Shown piece by piece: positions 18,080-26,691 of a stretch of 64,000 nucleotides of DNA (positions within the stretch are counted from its first letter, which is position 1; every line of letters begins with the position of its first letter). A program made the position numbers and the translations under genes. A model generated the notes under the pieces. That model was not told where the DNA came from. It saw nothing but the letters and a program-made list of their open reading frames with translations, and did not search any database. Source of the DNA: RUG12519 sp045649685 (GTDB taxonomy: Bacteria; Bacillota; Clostridia; Oscillospirales; Ruminococcaceae); contig JAZRQJ010000015.1 of NCBI GenBank assembly GCA_045649685.1, forward strand, positions 62,001 through 126,000. The letters are read 5' to 3'.

Positions 18080-18661
18080 ATGGAAATGGAAACAGAAATT
18101 ACTGTGCTAGTAAAAAGTGATTATAATACTCTAAAAAAAGCTTTGGAAATGTGTGAATTTAAATTAAAAGAGGAATATGAATTAAAAGATGATTATATGA
18201 TCGACCAAGATACTAATTTGTTAGAGTTATCTAACCTCGAAATTTTGCAAAAGTGTATTTTAGTTAGAAATGTTGTCAACAGAGATAAGATGTTGTTATA
18301 TAAATATAAAAAATATGCTCCTAATGGAAATATAATATATCAAGGTAAAGTAAAATGTCCTGTTGTTGATATTAATAGTGCTATAGAGTTTATGGAATCA
18401 ATAAATTATAAAAATTTATTTAGTATATATGATAAGTGTATAGTGTATGCAAATAAAGAAACAGAACTAATAGTTCAATTGGTTAATGATAAATATATTT
18501 TTTTAGAAATGGAATCTAAGTGTAAACATATTGACAAACAATATAACTCAATTGAAGAACTAAAAAATGACTTGAATAGATATAAATTGCCTATTGATAA
18601 TTCAAATTATTTTGTAAAAAAAGCTGAGTTAATATTAAATGAGAAGTTACAAAAGAAATAA
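18080..18661 (+). CDS. CYTH-domain protein (class IV adenylate cyclase / thiamine-triphosphatase-like)
   Basis: A 193-residue protein with the CYTH signature ExExE at its N-terminus (Glu2, Glu4, Glu6 in MEMETEITV), followed by alternating strands with Lys/Arg residues (VRNV, LLYKYKKYAP) as expected for the triphosphate tunnel fold. CYTH proteins hydrolyse or cyclise triphosphorylated substrates (ATP, thiamine triphosphate, inorganic triphosphate). The clade cannot be decided here; CyaB-like enzymes are the closest in form. AGGAG lies 12 bases from the ATG. The thi operon is over 40 kb away, so no context supports thiamine triphosphate. Confidence 0.68.
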   Translation: MEMETEITVLVKSDYNTLKKALEMCEFKLKEEYELKDDYMIDQDTNLLELSNLEILQKCILVRNVVNRDKMLLYKYKKYAPNGNIIYQGKVKCPVVDINSAIEFMESINYKNLFSIYDKCIVYANKETELIVQLVNDKYIFLEMESKCKHIDKQYNSIEELKNDLNRYKLPIDNSNYFVKKAELILNEKLQKK

Positions 18662-18726
18662 TGTATACGGTAGAATTTTAATTTTGTGATAGGGTTAAGC
18701 GGATTTTACGCTATAAAAACTGCTGA

Positions 18727-18788
18727 AGTAACAATAACGATGATGCAAACAATTGTTTGTATCATCGTTATTGTTACTAATTTTTTTT
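18727..18788 (+). terminator. Long near-perfect hairpin terminator
   Basis: Bases 18727-18778 form a 52-base palindrome with a single G-T mismatch, so the stem is about 24 bp with a tiny AATT turn. It is followed by AATTTTTTTT. It sits about 65 bases after the CYTH stop. The stem is unusually long for a terminator. Confidence 0.85.
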
Positions 18789-18833
18789 CAGGTCTACAAA
18801 AATAGATTTTTTATACATAATGTGCAATTTTTG

Positions 18834-18842
18834 TGATATAAT
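18834..18842 (+). promoter_or_regulatory. Extended -10 promoter ahead of the Ltp-type pseudogene
   Basis: TGATATAAT at 18834-18842, same form as at 15716 and 19580. The pseudogene ATG follows 44 bases later, with a purine-rich AGAGAGATAGAGGA leader as ribosome site. Confidence 0.55.
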
Positions 18843-18885
18843 CATCGAGGTTAAAAAATATAAAGAGAGATAGAGGATATTTGTT

Positions 18886-19502
18886 ATGAGTAACAAATTA
18901 ATTAAATGTAAGTCTTGTGGAAGAGAAATAGCAGCGAATGCCAAAGTATGTCCGGCATGTGGTGCGAAAAATAAAAAACCAATATATAAGAGAATTTGGT
19001 TTTGGATTCTTGTTCTTATAGTTATTTTGGGAGTAGCAACTGCATCAAACTCTAAAAAAATGATAGTAGTAGCAGTAATGTTAATAAATATTCGCAGAAT
19101 AAAAATGTAACAGTAACTGTAATTGATATGAGTGCGATGACAGAAGCTGATGTTGATAAATAGGCAGGTGAAAATAAAATAAATATTGAAAAGAACCAAC
19201 AGCTGGACAAAAAATGCACTTAAAAAAGCAGAATCATATTCTTCAACAATGCATATAGCTAAAAAGGGAAAATATAAACAATTAACATCAGAGTATGGAG
19301 AAAAATTTACAGCAGAAGAAGAACAATATGCCGTTGATAACATGAAAGCTGACTGGAATGCGAATGCATTAGCTAAAGCTAAAACTTATCAAGAAAGTAT
19401 GAGTATGTCAAAAAAAGAATATATGAACAATTAACATCAGAATATGGAGGAAAATTTACAGCAGAGGAAGCACAATATGCTGTAGACTATTTAGGCAATT
19501 AG
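18886..19502 (+). pseudogene. Zinc-ribbon/Ltp-type lipoprotein-like gene, broken
   Basis: The intact ancestor would have had an N-terminal zinc ribbon (CKSCGREI...CPACGAKN, residues 8-27), one membrane helix (IWFWILVLIVILGV), a linker, a PASTA-like segment (VTVIDMSAMTEADVD) and two Ltp repeats, TMHIAKKGKYKQLTSEYGEKF and a second copy. The frame is lost in at least three places: a poly-A run at 19054-19060 is one A short, a TAG stands at 19161-19163 where family members have Trp, and a second poly-A run at 19411-19416 is one A short. A frame change with possible small deletion also lies at about 19165-19200. Longest open pieces are 18886-19110 and 19186-19434. Ltp domains are known from phage superinfection-exclusion and surface lipoproteins. 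Non-functional as read. Confidence 0.8.
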
Positions 19503-19537
19503 TATATATTTTTTAAATAGAATGAAATACTAATCTC

Positions 19538-19578
19538 AAAAGATTATCCTAAAAGTTTCTAGGATAATCTTTTGTTTT
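19538..19578 (+). terminator. Rho-independent terminator after the Ltp pseudogene
   Basis: AAAAGATTATCCTA at 19538-19551 pairs perfectly with TAGGATAATCTTTT at 19560-19573 (14 bp, 8-base loop), then GTTTT. Confidence 0.85.
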
Positions 19579-19579
19579 G

Positions 19580-19588
19580 TGATATAAT
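19580..19588 (+). promoter_or_regulatory. Extended -10 promoter of the YdeI-like gene
   Basis: TGATATAAT at 19580-19588, directly behind the preceding terminator. It lies within the 26-base sequence shared exactly with 15701-15726. Confidence 0.55.
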
Positions 19589-19655
19589 TATTGTACATTA
19601 AAGTTATATTTAAAATATAAAAATAGATTTAACTTGAAGGTGAGTTGAAATATAT

Positions 19656-20222
19656 TTGGAGAATATATTAAATGTTAAACATTTTGAAGAATTATATGAG
19701 TGGTTAACTAATAATTATAATGTTGAAGATTTTGTATGGGTGAATGCTAAAAGGGGAAAGTCGAATTACATAGAATTTAGCTATATAGATGCGGTTTATT
19801 GTGCTCTGTGTTTTGGTTGGATAGACTCTACTTGTAAAAACATTGATGGTGTGACTTATCAGAAATTAACGCCTAGAAGTAAAAAAACTCATTGGACTTA
19901 TTTAAATATTGCTAGATGTGAGTATTTAATAAAAAAAGGATTGATGACAGATCGAGGATTTAATGCTTTGCCTGTCAATTATGAACAATTTGATATCTCA
20001 AATGATATATTGATTGAATTAAAGAAAAATAAAAAAGTTTGGAATAATTTCAATAATTTTCCTGTTTTATATCAAAGAGTACGAATTGATAATATTGAGT
20101 GGGCTAGGAAAAATAAGAAACTATTTCGTAGTAGACTAGACAAATTAATTGAAACGGCTGAGCAGAATAAAACATATGGGCAGTGGAACGATTATGGTAG
20201 ATTGGATTGTTTGAAAATATAG
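19656..20222 (+). CDS. YdeI/OmpD-associated-family protein
   Basis: A 188-residue protein with the YdeI (DUF1905/OmdA) family pattern: N-terminal WLTNNYNVEDFVWVNAKRG, the core AVYCALCFGWIDS (ALCFGWID is the family hallmark), QKLTPRSKKTHWTYLN, then IKKGLMTDRG. The role of the family is not well established; some Bacillus members are linked to resistance to antimicrobial peptides or to heme-like folds. Start is TTG at 19656; AAGGTGAG lies 12 bases upstream and no in-frame ATG exists in the first 60 codons. Single gene with own promoter. Confidence 0.78.
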   Translation: MENILNVKHFEELYEWLTNNYNVEDFVWVNAKRGKSNYIEFSYIDAVYCALCFGWIDSTCKNIDGVTYQKLTPRSKKTHWTYLNIARCEYLIKKGLMTDRGFNALPVNYEQFDISNDILIELKKNKKVWNNFNNFPVLYQRVRIDNIEWARKNKKLFRSRLDKLIETAEQNKTYGQWNDYGRLDCLKI

Positions 20223-20439
20223 AAATTTGTTAAAAAATTATAGTATATTAATTTGAATATTGAATAAGATATTTAAATTATGGTACTATATTACTGATAT
20301 TATTTTTAATCATCAAAATTGATTGTTTTAGGTTTGTACATGTATTAAATATTATAAATGAACATAATTAGTATGTTGAAAAAATATGTTTTTGCTATTA
20401 ATAATAGGTTTTATATAAAATGAAAGGAGCAAATGTTTT

Positions 20440-20979
20440 ATGGGAATTTATGATTTAAAAGTACAAATGAGAAACGGACAAGACTATGATTTAAGTTGTT
20501 TGAAAGGGAAAATTTCATTAGTTGTTAATACTGCCACTGGATGTGGGTTTACTCCGCAATACGAAGCTTTAGAAAAATTATATGAGAAATATCATGATAG
20601 AGGTTTTGAAATATTAGATTTTCCTTGTGATCAATTTGGGCACCAAGCACCTGGTAGTAATGATGAGATACATAGTTTTTGTACCATGAAATATAAAACA
20701 CAATTTGATCAGTTTGCAAAAATACATGTTAATGGGGAAAATGAGAGTAAAGTATTTTCAATTTTAAAAAGTCAACAACAAAACGATGAGATAAAAGGTT
20801 TGAAAAATAAAATATCTATGAAAGCAATAAAAAAATTGAGTAAAACTTGTAAAAATAATGGTGATATTATATGGAATTTTACTAAGTTTTTAGTTGATAA
20901 GAATGGAAATGCTGTTAAAAGATATAGTCCAATTCTTAATCCTAGTGAGATTGAAAAAGATATATTAGAACTTTTGTAA
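20440..20979 (+). CDS. Glutathione peroxidase-family thiol peroxidase
   Basis: A 179-residue member of the glutathione-peroxidase family; reduces hydroperoxides, in bacteria usually with thioredoxin. The peroxidatic Cys35 lies in NTATGCGFTPQY, followed by the family segments ILDFPCDQFGHQAPGS (second Cys, possible resolving residue) and IWNFTKFLVDKNG with the catalytic Trp and Asn. It is the cysteine, not the selenocysteine, form. A roughly 25-residue Lys-rich helix between these motifs is common in Clostridia homologues. AAAGGAGC precedes the ATG. The gap of 217 bases upstream holds no feature I can support. Confidence 0.93.
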   Translation: MGIYDLKVQMRNGQDYDLSCLKGKISLVVNTATGCGFTPQYEALEKLYEKYHDRGFEILDFPCDQFGHQAPGSNDEIHSFCTMKYKTQFDQFAKIHVNGENESKVFSILKSQQQNDEIKGLKNKISMKAIKKLSKTCKNNGDIIWNFTKFLVDKNGNAVKRYSPILNPSEIEKDILELL

Positions 20980-21121
20980 TTGTTGTAATTTTTGAACACA
21001 TACAATTTTTGGGATTTTTTATATTATTGTAAAATTTTCCACAAATAAAAAATAAATATTTGGTTAGAATATTTATTACAAACGCAAATTATATTTTATA
21101 ATTTGAAAGGAAGTGTTTTAA

Positions 21122-21331
21122 ATGTCAACAAATAGTTCAAGTAACGGTAAATTAGTTGTGCCAGAAGCTAGAGAGGCTATGGACAGATTTAAGATGGAAG
21201 CAGCTAATGAAGTTGGTGTTAATTTGAAAGAAGGATACAACGGCCATTTAACATCTCGTGAAGCAGGTTCAGTTGGTGGACAAATGGTTAAAAAAATGAT
21301 TGAATCTTATGAAAACTCTTTAAAACAGTAA
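21122..21331 (+). CDS. Alpha/beta-type small acid-soluble spore protein
   Basis: A 69-residue SASP that coats and protects spore DNA in the forespore. It shows the conserved core: LVVPEAREAMDRFKMEAANEVG with the germination-protease cleavage region (ME/AANEVG), then the second DNA-binding helix SREAGSVGGQMVKKMIE. Length and spacing are typical. GAAAGGAAGTG precedes the ATG. A CAAATTATA element at 21085-21093 resembles a forespore sigma -10, but a matching -35 at proper distance is not clear. It suggests the organism sporulates or recently did. Confidence 0.93.
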   Translation: MSTNSSSNGKLVVPEAREAMDRFKMEAANEVGVNLKEGYNGHLTSREAGSVGGQMVKKMIESYENSLKQ

Positions 21332-21340
21332 AATATAACA

Positions 21341-21377
21341 AAAAATGCTGATGGCAATTTAAGCTATCAGCATTTTT
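21341..21377. terminator. Bidirectional terminator between SASP and the PheA-like gene
   Basis: AAAAATGCTGAT at 21341-21352 pairs with ATCAGCATTTTT at 21366-21377; T-runs exist on both strands, and the two genes converge here. Confidence 0.85.
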
Positions 21378-21388
21378 TATTATATTTA

Positions 21389-22513
21389 TTAGACAGTTTC
21401 TTCACTATAATATCCTAATAATTCAAAACTAGTTGTTTCATATGAGAGATAATTAATGAATGCTTTAGTAGATGTATCTTTAATATTTCCTATAAAATCT
21501 AAATAAACGGTAGATATATTATTTTTATTTGTATATGTGTTTATTTGTAATTGATGCAGTTTTATATTATTTATATTGAAATAAGTTGAAATATTGCTTA
21601 AAAGTTTATTTGTGTTGTTGGTTTTGATAGACAATGATAATATATGTTTATTTGGTGCAGTAGATATTTTCTTTGAAATAACTAAAAACTTTTTATTGTT
21701 TTTAATGTTGTCTTGAACATTTTCTTCCATTATATTCAATTTGTATTTTAACGCTACTTCTTTTGGGCATATTATGGCTAAAGGTTCGTCTAATTTTGAC
21801 ACTAAAAATGCTGCTTCAGATATTAATTCTAAATGGGATTTTTCATATTTGTGTTTTTTAATATAGTTTGAACATTGGCCTATAATTTGAGTTGTTGATA
21901 TTATTTTTTTAAAAGGATTTTTATTTTTAGGATTTACAGCTAAGCAATATGAGGCGTTGAGATTTAATATTTTATATATGTATGTATTATTTTTATTAAG
22001 GGTGTCATATATATTATTTGTTAATGAGTTATTTAATTCAATAACACCCAAATCTATTATGTTTTTATCCAGTGCATCAAATAAATCGGACATAAAAGTA
22101 TAAATGTTTATTGTGCTGTGCGGAAATGCTCTTGATGTTGCAATTTTGGAATAACTGTCGTTGGTTTCAAGGTAGGCTAATCTGGGAACGGAAATTTTGC
22201 TAGTGTTTTTTTCCGAGATATTGAGTATAGTTTTTATGTTATCAGGAATAGTTTTTATTTTTTTATATTGACCAAACTTTCCAGTATTTATTATTGTTGA
22301 AAACAGGAAACTATTTGATTGTTTAAATTTTTGAGATGAACGTTTTTTAATTGTTTTTAATATTTCGTTTTCTCTCTTGATATCAAATATATTTTTATCG
22401 TTTGATATTTTATGCTTGGCAATTTTAAGAGAAATTTTAATTCGGTTTTCAAATAGATTTAATAAATTTTTGTCAATTTTATCTATTTTGTTCCTTAAAC
22501 GTTGTATTTTCAT
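21389..22513 (-). CDS. Chorismate mutase / prephenate dehydratase-like protein, divergent
   Basis: A 374-residue P-protein-type enzyme of phenylalanine synthesis. Residues 1-80 are an AroQ chorismate mutase: Arg7, Arg24, Lys35 and the DIKREN segment match the active-site residues of the E. coli P-protein. Residues about 105-280 align with prephenate dehydratase (AYLETNDSYSKIA, GVIELNNSLTNN) but the catalytic Thr-Arg-Phe motif reads KKF (in NNKKFLVISKK). Residues about 288-370 resemble the ACT regulatory domain without the ESRP motif. It may therefore be a mutase with a dead dehydratase. GAGGAGG places the start at ATG 22513; a GTG at 22531 lies in that site. It is a lone gene, more Asn/Lys-rich than its neighbours. 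Confidence 0.75.
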   Translation of the reverse strand: MKIQRLRNKIDKIDKNLLNLFENRIKISLKIAKHKISNDKNIFDIKRENEILKTIKKRSSQKFKQSNSFLFSTIINTGKFGQYKKIKTIPDNIKTILNISEKNTSKISVPRLAYLETNDSYSKIATSRAFPHSTINIYTFMSDLFDALDKNIIDLGVIELNNSLTNNIYDTLNKNNTYIYKILNLNASYCLAVNPKNKNPFKKIISTTQIIGQCSNYIKKHKYEKSHLELISEAAFLVSKLDEPLAIICPKEVALKYKLNIMEENVQDNIKNNKKFLVISKKISTAPNKHILSLSIKTNNTNKLLSNISTYFNINNIKLHQLQINTYTNKNNISTVYLDFIGNIKDTSTKAFINYLSYETTSFELLGYYSEETV

Positions 22514-22617
22514 GCAAAAACGCCTCCTCACTAAATATTAATAAGGTTACTATTTAAATTATAACATATTTTATTTAATATGCATTTATATTTTTATCAT
22601 TTGATTAAACATGTGGA

Positions 22618-22646
22618 TTGACAAATTTTTTGTATAATGATATACT
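22618..22646 (+). promoter_or_regulatory. Vegetative promoter of malQ-glgP
   Basis: Perfect TTGACA at 22618-22623, 17-base spacer, TATACT at 22641-22646 preceded by TGA (extended -10). The leader to the malQ ATG is about 108 bases and holds no structure I can support. Confidence 0.75.
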
Positions 22647-22760
22647 AAAAACCGTATTTTTTGATGCTGAATTTTATGTATTTTTATATAATTTTTTAGA
22701 TATATTTTATATGTAGTCATTAGTTTTGCGACTAGTTTGACTTTGGGGAGAGTGTAAACT

Positions 22761-24239
22761 ATGAAACAACGTAGTAGTGGGGTTTTGATGCATATGTCTT
22801 CAATTCCTTCTGATTATGGAATAGGAACTATGGGTAAAGAATCCTACAAATTTGTGGATTTTTTAAAGAAATCTGGGCAATCTTACTGGCAGTTATTGCC
22901 GTTGTGTCCACCAGATGAAAATGGATCTTCTTACAGCTCGTATTCTACTTTTGCTGGAAATATTTGTTTTATCGATTTTGATTTATTAGAGGAAGATGGA
23001 TATCTAAAAAAATCGGATTATGATTCTATTAACTGGGGAATTGATGAATCAAATGTTGATTTTGATAAAGTTAATAGTAATAGAATTAATGTTTTAAAAA
23101 CTGCTTACAGAAATTGGATAAAAACTAATAGGAAACGTATTGCAGATTTTGTTAAAGCAAATAAATGGGCTGATGATTATGCTATGTTTATGGTCTTGTT
23201 TTTGTTTAATGACAGAAAATGTTGGTGGGACTGGGAAGATAAATATAAATTTAGAGATGAAAAAGCTTTAAGTGAATTTAAAAAAGAACATGAAGATGAT
23301 GTTAACTTTTGGTTGTTCACTCAGATTGTATTTTCGGATCAATGGAATTTGCTGAAAAAATATGCAAATAAGCAAGGTGTTGGATTTATAGGTGATATCC
23401 CTATATATGTTTCAGGTAATAGTTCTGATGTTTGGACAAATCCGGATGATTTTTGTTTAGATGAAGATATGAAGCCAATTAAGGTTGCTGGATGCCCTCC
23501 AGATGCTTTTGCAAAAGATGGACAGCTTTGGGGTAATCCAATTTATGATTGGAAGAAGATGAAAAAAGAAAATTATACTTGGTGGTGTGAGCGTCTTCGT
23601 GCGTATAAGAATATGTATGATGTTGTTCGAATAGATCACTTTAGAGGATTTGATAGCTATTATTCTATAGATGCAAGTGAAGAAACAGCTAGAAATGGAG
23701 AATGGGTTAAAGGTCCTGGAATTGAGCTTTTTAAAGCGATAAAGGATAAGTTAGGTGAAGTTGACATTATTGCGGAAGATTTAGGTTATATTACAGATTC
23801 TGTTCGTGAGTTAATAGAGACTACTGGATTCCCAGGAATGAAAATACTTGAGCTGGCTTTTGATCCACGTGAAGAAAGTGATTTTATGCCGCATAACTAC
23901 GACTCAAATGTTGTCGTATATGTTGGAACACATGATAATGATACAGCACTTGGCTGGTTTAATAGTGTAGATTCACAGACCAGAGAATTGTGTAAAGAAT
24001 ATTTAAATATAGGTTTGTTTGAAGGTGTAAACTGGGGATTGATACGTGGATCTATGGCTAGTGTTGCAAAGTTGGCTGTTACTCAAATGCAAGATTTTCT
24101 TGGGTTGGGATCTGAGGCACGCATGAATGTTCCTGGCACAGTAGGCATAAATTGGAAATGGAGAATGAAAAAAGGTGCTGCAACGGATAAATTGGCAGAA
24201 AAGATATATCATATGACTAAGATGTATGGTAGAATATAA
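22761..24239 (+). CDS. malQ: 4-alpha-glucanotransferase (amylomaltase)
   Basis: GH77 enzyme that transfers glucan segments between maltodextrins, feeding glycogen phosphorylase. The 492-residue protein begins RSSGVLMHMSSIPSDYGIGTMG, has LPLCPPDENGSSYSS, the nucleophile region VVRIDHFRGF (Asp near residue 293), the acid/base region IIAEDLGYIT (Glu near 340) and the transition-state Asp in YVGTHDNDTA. Length is normal. GGGGAG precedes the ATG. It forms a two-gene operon with glgP 25 bases downstream, transcribed from the promoter at 22618 and ended by the hairpin at 26636. Confidence 0.96.
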   Translation: MKQRSSGVLMHMSSIPSDYGIGTMGKESYKFVDFLKKSGQSYWQLLPLCPPDENGSSYSSYSTFAGNICFIDFDLLEEDGYLKKSDYDSINWGIDESNVDFDKVNSNRINVLKTAYRNWIKTNRKRIADFVKANKWADDYAMFMVLFLFNDRKCWWDWEDKYKFRDEKALSEFKKEHEDDVNFWLFTQIVFSDQWNLLKKYANKQGVGFIGDIPIYVSGNSSDVWTNPDDFCLDEDMKPIKVAGCPPDAFAKDGQLWGNPIYDWKKMKKENYTWWCERLRAYKNMYDVVRIDHFRGFDSYYSIDASEETARNGEWVKGPGIELFKAIKDKLGEVDIIAEDLGYITDSVRELIETTGFPGMKILELAFDPREESDFMPHNYDSNVVVYVGTHDNDTALGWFNSVDSQTRELCKEYLNIGLFEGVNWGLIRGSMASVAKLAVTQMQDFLGLGSEARMNVPGTVGINWKWRMKKGAATDKLAEKIYHMTKMYGRI

Positions 24240-24264
24240 ATAAAAAAATAAAAGGAGAGTTAAA

Positions 24265-26634
24265 TTGTCCATGAATGGTTCTGATGTTATTAAAAAAATG
24301 CATGAATATTTAAAGGCGGATTATCACAAAAATATAGAACATGCTACAGCACTTCAGGTTTATAATGCTCTTTCAAAAGCTACAATGGAAAATTTGTCAG
24401 ATAATTGGATTAGCAGTATAAAATCGCATCATGATGCACGTCGAGTTTGCTATTTTTCTGCAGAGTTTTTGGTTGGTAGGGCAATATTTAATAACTTAGT
24501 TTGTTTGGGAATATACGATGAGGTAAAATGTTTGCTCGGGGATCAAGGTTTTGATATTGAAAAGTTGGAAGAAATTGAAGATGCGGCACTAGGAAATGGA
24601 GGCCTTGGTCGATTGGCTGCTTGTTTTTTAGATAGTGCTGCAACTTTAAATTTGCCAGTAGATGGTTATGGTATCCGTTATAAATATGGATTATTTAAGC
24701 AGGCCATCGAAGATGGATTTCAGGTTGAATATCCAGATGATTGGACAAAATATGGAGATCCTTGGTCTATTAGATGTGAAGAAGATTCTGCTTGTGTTGA
24801 GTTTTATGATCAAAAAGTTATGGCGGTTCCATATGATATGCCAATAATAGGCTATGGAACTAATCATGTTGGAACTTTGAGATTATGGCAGGCTGAGGCT
24901 GTTAATCGTTTTGATTTTGAAGCATTTAATGACTGTAAATATAGAGATGCTGTTGAAGAAAGAGATGCTGCTGAAGATATATCAAGTGTTTTATATCCAA
25001 ATGACAACACTGTTCCTGGAAAAGTTTTAAGATTAAAACAACAATATTTCTTTTGCTCAGCTTCTTTGCAGGATATACTTAAAAAGTATAAGAGAAAATA
25101 TGGTAGTGATTTTTCCAAGTTTGCTGATATGCATGCCGTACAGCTTAACGATACTCATCCGGTAGTTTCTATTGCTGAGTTGGTTAGGTTGCTTTGTGAT
25201 GTTGAGGGGTTGTCGTTTAAAGAAGCATTTAGTATAGCAAGAAAAACGTTTTCTTATACGAACCACACCATAATGTCTGAAGCGTTGGAAAAATGGTCTA
25301 AAAAATTTATGAACAAGGTAATTCCTAAAGTAGTAAAATATATTTTATTAATACAAGATGAGTTTGAAAAGGAAATGAAATCTTTGGGTGTTTTTAAAAC
25401 TGTGTCTTCTAAAATTGCTCCTGTGCAAGGAGATACTATTCATATGGCTAATCTTGCGGTTTATGCTTCTACATATACCAATGGTGTTGCTCGCATACAC
25501 ACTGATATTTTAAAAGCTGATGTTTTAAAAGATTGGTATTTAATATATCCTGAGAAATTCCAGAATAAGACCAATGGAATAACTCAGCGTAGATGGTTGT
25601 TGCTTTGCAATCGTGAGTTGTCTAGTTTAATTACTAATTTACTGGGAAATAATAAGTGGATCACTAATTTATCTGAATTGAAAAAATTAGAACAGTTTGT
25701 TGATGATGAAAATGTTATTAATGACTTTATGAAGTTGAAATATGAGAAGCGTTGTCAGTTAGCGAAATACATCAATCAGCAAGATGGTGTGTCAATTGAT
25801 CCTAATACTATTTTTGATGTGCAGGTAAAACGACTTCATGAGTATAAGAGACAGCTTTTGAATATTTTAGCTATATTACATTTATATTTCAAAATAAAAG
25901 ATGGAGAAATTAAGGACTTTACGCCAACAACATTTATATTTGGTGCTAAGGCAGCTCCAGGATATGATAGAGCTAAGAAAATAATTAAATTAATAAACTC
26001 GGTTGCTAGTTTAATAGAAAAAGATGATGTTGTTAGCAAATATATAAAGGTTGTTTTTGTTCAAAACTATAATGTTTCATATGCAGAAAAAATAATGGCT
26101 GCTGCTGATGTTTCTGAGCAAATTTCTACAGCAGGAACAGAGGCATCGGGAACAGGAAATATGAAATTTATGTTAAACGGAGCCGTAACATTAGGAACAT
26201 TTGATGGAGCAAATGTTGAAATTGTGGAAGAGGCTGGAAGAGAAAATAACTATATATTTGGAAATACTGTTGAACAGATCAAGGAATTGTCTGAAGACTA
26301 TGATCCTGTTAAAATTTATAATAGTGACAAAGACATAAAGCGTGTTTTAGATGCATTGGATAATGGTTTGTTAGATGTTCGTAAGACTGGTGTGTTTAAA
26401 GAATTGAAAGATTCTATATTAAAAGGTGCTAGTTGGCATGATCCAGATCAATATTATTTATTGGCTGATTTTAAGGATTATATTTCTGCTAAATTGAAAG
26501 TAAACAAAGACTATAAGGATAGGTTAACTTTTGCTAAAAAGTGCTGGATTAATATTGCTAATGCTGGTAAATTTAGTTCAGATAGAACAATTGCAGATTA
26601 TGCCGAAAATCTTTGGCATATTAAAGAAGTTTAA
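24265..26634 (+). CDS. glgP: Glycogen/maltodextrin phosphorylase
   Basis: GT35 pyridoxal-phosphate enzyme that releases glucose 1-phosphate from glycogen or maltodextrin. The 789-residue product shows the GNGGLGRLAACFLDS motif, the KRLHEYKRQLLN segment and the PLP-binding signature EASGTGNMKF, whose Lys near residue 634 carries the cofactor. The start is TTG 24265, with AAGGAG seven bases upstream; ATG 24271 is too far from it. A little shorter than E. coli MalP, as usual in Clostridia. With malQ it completes cytosolic maltodextrin or glycogen breakdown. Confidence 0.96.
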   Translation: MSMNGSDVIKKMHEYLKADYHKNIEHATALQVYNALSKATMENLSDNWISSIKSHHDARRVCYFSAEFLVGRAIFNNLVCLGIYDEVKCLLGDQGFDIEKLEEIEDAALGNGGLGRLAACFLDSAATLNLPVDGYGIRYKYGLFKQAIEDGFQVEYPDDWTKYGDPWSIRCEEDSACVEFYDQKVMAVPYDMPIIGYGTNHVGTLRLWQAEAVNRFDFEAFNDCKYRDAVEERDAAEDISSVLYPNDNTVPGKVLRLKQQYFFCSASLQDILKKYKRKYGSDFSKFADMHAVQLNDTHPVVSIAELVRLLCDVEGLSFKEAFSIARKTFSYTNHTIMSEALEKWSKKFMNKVIPKVVKYILLIQDEFEKEMKSLGVFKTVSSKIAPVQGDTIHMANLAVYASTYTNGVARIHTDILKADVLKDWYLIYPEKFQNKTNGITQRRWLLLCNRELSSLITNLLGNNKWITNLSELKKLEQFVDDENVINDFMKLKYEKRCQLAKYINQQDGVSIDPNTIFDVQVKRLHEYKRQLLNILAILHLYFKIKDGEIKDFTPTTFIFGAKAAPGYDRAKKIIKLINSVASLIEKDDVVSKYIKVVFVQNYNVSYAEKIMAAADVSEQISTAGTEASGTGNMKFMLNGAVTLGTFDGANVEIVEEAGRENNYIFGNTVEQIKELSEDYDPVKIYNSDKDIKRVLDALDNGLLDVRKTGVFKELKDSILKGASWHDPDQYYLLADFKDYISAKLKVNKDYKDRLTFAKKCWINIANAGKFSSDRTIADYAENLWHIKEV

Positions 26635-26635
26635 T

Positions 26636-26678
26636 AAAAGGTTGTCTCTCGCATATTTTATGAGAGACAACCTTTTTT
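26636..26678. terminator. Bidirectional terminator between glgP and mscS
   Basis: AAAAGGTTGTCTCTC at 26636-26650 pairs with GAGAGACAACCTTTT from 26662; T-run TTTTTT on the plus strand, A-run on the other side. Confidence 0.9.
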
Positions 26679-26691
26679 AGATCTTATTATT

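Noticed and set aside
20440..20979. The 25-residue Lys-rich insertion in the glutathione peroxidase as something novel
   Set aside because: Similar insertions before the WNF motif are common in Firmicutes homologues.
21067..21093. Forespore sigma-G promoter before the SASP gene
   Set aside because: A -10-like element is present, but the best -35 match is only about 13 bases away, so I did not list it as a feature.
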